Source of the DNA: Lachnospiraceae bacterium
GTDB taxonomy: Bacteria > Bacillota > Clostridia > Lachnospirales > Lachnospiraceae
DNA: 14,691 nt
Direction of reading: 5' to 3'
NCBI GenBank assembly: GCA_900771995.1
Contig: CAAGQC010000052.1
Location: 1 to 14,691 of the forward strand
Below, piece by piece: positions 13,567 to 14,691 of the stretch. The notes under the pieces were generated by a model that was not told the origin of the DNA, did not search any database, and saw only the letters and a program-made list of their open reading frames with translations. Both the position numbers and the translations under genes were made by a program. The number at the start of each line of letters is the position of its first letter. The stretch's first letter is position 1.

Positions 13567-14691
13567 ATGAGCAGATTTAGCAAGTATGTAAAAGAAAAAG
13601 TGGTAAAGGTTCTGGTAGCTGCACTGGTTGTAGGTTCCGTCGCAGGGAACGAAGGAATTATTGCGCAGGCAGCAGACGTATTAGGAACCGCAAGCTTAAG
13701 CAATCCTTATTCTTTTGGAGTTTATGCCAATGAATATACGAACTCCAACCATGTAGAAGGAAATGTTGCAATCGGAACCCTGAAGGCGCATATCGATGCC
13801 TGGGGAGGATGCAGCTTTGTCGGTGACTTTGCGGACAACAATGCTTCCATGAGGATGAATGTAAGTGATGCTGCACTGGTATATCCTGCATATAATAGTG
13901 ACGGAAGCCGCAATGAGCTTACTGTACTGACAGGCCAGGGATACAAATTTTCCATTTATGAAAAAGATACCGATACTCTGAGAAGAGAATTTATTACCGA
14001 TAATAAACTGGTTGCCGCTGAAGTACAAGACAACATCAAGGAGAACATTGCAGCCAAAATTACGGAGATGCAGGGCGTATCTGCCGGATATTATGGAAGA
14101 GCAGATGTGGACAGTGAGACCGAACTGGTACTGAACCTGACAGCGGGAGAGGTGGATAGCCATCTGGAGCAGATCTTCCTGGCAGCAGACGCCGGTAAGA
14201 AGGTTCTGGTAAATATTACAGATTCCGGAAATGTAACTCTGGCACATCAGAATGATAATTATACCAGTGTAAGACATGAACATGCGGACTGGGCAGCAAA
14301 TATCATCTGGAATTTCGGAAATGCCGGCCGTGTAGAGACCGGCCGTGTATTTGGATACGTGTTGGCACCCAATGCGACCGTGCACAACGGAAATAATGTG
14401 ATCGGTGGTATTATTTGTAATGTTTCTGAGCAGGTAGGGGAAGTGCATATCCCAGATCCCTGGACTCCGAGAACCACACCGACCCCGACCCCGACAGCAC
14501 CGGTAGAGACCGAGGAGCCTACGCCTACCCCGACAGCACCGGTAGAGACTGAGGAGCCTACGCCGACCCCGACAGCACCAGTAGAAACTGAGGAGCCTAC
14601 GCCTACACCGACAGTACCGGTAGAGACTGAGGAGCCTACACCTACGCCGACAATCCCGGTAGAGACTGAGGAGCCTACACCTACGCCGACA
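13567..14691 (+). CDS. Choice-of-anchor-A surface protein with Thr/Pro stalk (5' part; runs off the window)
   Basis: Secreted surface protein; 375 residues are visible and there is no stop before the window edge. The signal peptide (1-36) has a basic start (MSRFSKYVKEK), a hydrophobic core and likely cleavage after AQAA. Residues about 46-296 resemble the choice-of-anchor-A (adhesin-like) domain: NPYSFGVYANEY...VEGNVAIG at its start and the paired Gly-rich FGYVLAPNATVHNGNNVIGG (262-281) near its end. From about 301 the chain is a Thr/Pro/Glu stalk made of 13-residue repeats (PTAPVETEEPTPT). GAGGGAG (13553-13559) precedes the ATG. Proteins of this type usually end in a wall-sorting signal or membrane anchor, which would lie beyond the window; the upstream sortase supports this. 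The dense Thr residues are plausible O-glycosylation sites for the nearby GT39 enzyme. Role likely adhesion or surface display. Confidence 0.85.
   Translation, partial: MSRFSKYVKEKVVKVLVAALVVGSVAGNEGIIAQAADVLGTASLSNPYSFGVYANEYTNSNHVEGNVAIGTLKAHIDAWGGCSFVGDFADNNASMRMNVSDAALVYPAYNSDGSRNELTVLTGQGYKFSIYEKDTDTLRREFITDNKLVAAEVQDNIKENIAAKITEMQGVSAGYYGRADVDSETELVLNLTAGEVDSHLEQIFLAADAGKKVLVNITDSGNVTLAHQNDNYTSVRHEHADWAANIIWNFGNAGRVETGRVFGYVLAPNATVHNGNNVIGGIICNVSEQVGEVHIPDPWTPRTTPTPTPTAPVETEEPTPTPTAPVETEEPTPTPTAPVETEEPTPTPTVPVETEEPTPTPTIPVETEEPTPTPT
14491..14691 (+). repeat. 39-bp in-frame tandem repeats coding the Thr/Pro/Glu stalk
   Basis: Five complete 39-bp units (14491-14529, 14530-14568, 14569-14607, 14608-14646, 14647-14685) and the start of a sixth at the window end. 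Each encodes PT-x-PVETEEPTPT with x = Ala, Ala, Ala, Val, Ile. DNA differences between units are mostly third-position changes (CCG/CCA, ACC/ACT, ACG/ACA), so the peptide is kept while the DNA drifts. The unit is a multiple of 3, so copy number can vary without a frameshift. Confidence 0.95.

Noticed and set aside
13696..14448. 250-codon minus-strand ORF opposite the surface protein
   Set aside because: The plus strand has a signal peptide, family domain and coding repeats in one frame; the minus frame has no ribosome binding site or recognisable family.

Overview
The window reads as chromosomal DNA of a spore-forming Bacillota, most likely a Clostridia of the Lachnospiraceae type (gut commensals such as Blautia, Dorea or Roseburia). 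The basis is spoVA sporulation genes behind a sigma-G-like promoter, strong AAGGAGG-type ribosome binding sites, a heterodimeric ABC exporter with its own MarR regulator, a class B sortase and a Thr/Pro-stalk surface protein. The genus is inference; no rRNA or other marker is present.

Layout. (1) 1-2373: leader with a hairpin, a sigma-G-type promoter, then spoVAB, spoVAA, a candidate 26-codon ORF and spoVAC, closed by an intrinsic terminator. The order AB-AA-AC is unlike Bacillus subtilis (AA-AB-AC-AD-AE), and no spoVAD or spoVAE follows. (2) 2416-3477: an iron-ADH superfamily protein best read as sn-glycerol-1-phosphate dehydrogenase. (3) 3510-7836: an autoregulated drug-efflux-like operon: sigma-A promoter, palindromic operator across the predicted start site, marR, then two overlapping ABC half-exporters forming a pair with one degenerate and one consensus ATP site, then a terminator. 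(4) 7852-8220: a non-coding tandem array of about six 52-bp hairpin-forming units (alternating A/B types, so a 104-bp super-repeat) plus a diverged seventh unit. (5) 8239-9181: an A+T-richer gene with its own promoter, encoding an unrecognised protein with a PD-(D/E)XK nuclease-like core. (6) 9185-14691: a cell-surface region: on the minus strand a giant fusion of two GT-C glycosyltransferase modules (Gpi18-like plus PMT/GT39) with a beta-sandwich-like segment between them; divergently, a class B sortase and the 5' part of a choice-of-anchor-A surface protein whose Thr/Pro stalk is built of 39-bp repeats and runs off the window.

How they may work together. The spoVA genes make part of the inner spore membrane channel for dipicolinic acid. 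marR and the ABC pair form a substrate-responsive exporter unit. In the last region a membrane O-glycosyltransferase, a sortase and a secreted Thr-rich stalk protein lie side by side, suggesting that the stalk protein is exported, perhaps O-glycosylated by the fusion enzyme, and anchored to the wall by the sortase. The least explained elements are the covarying 52-bp hairpin array with its adjacent nuclease-like orphan, and the double GT-C fusion.
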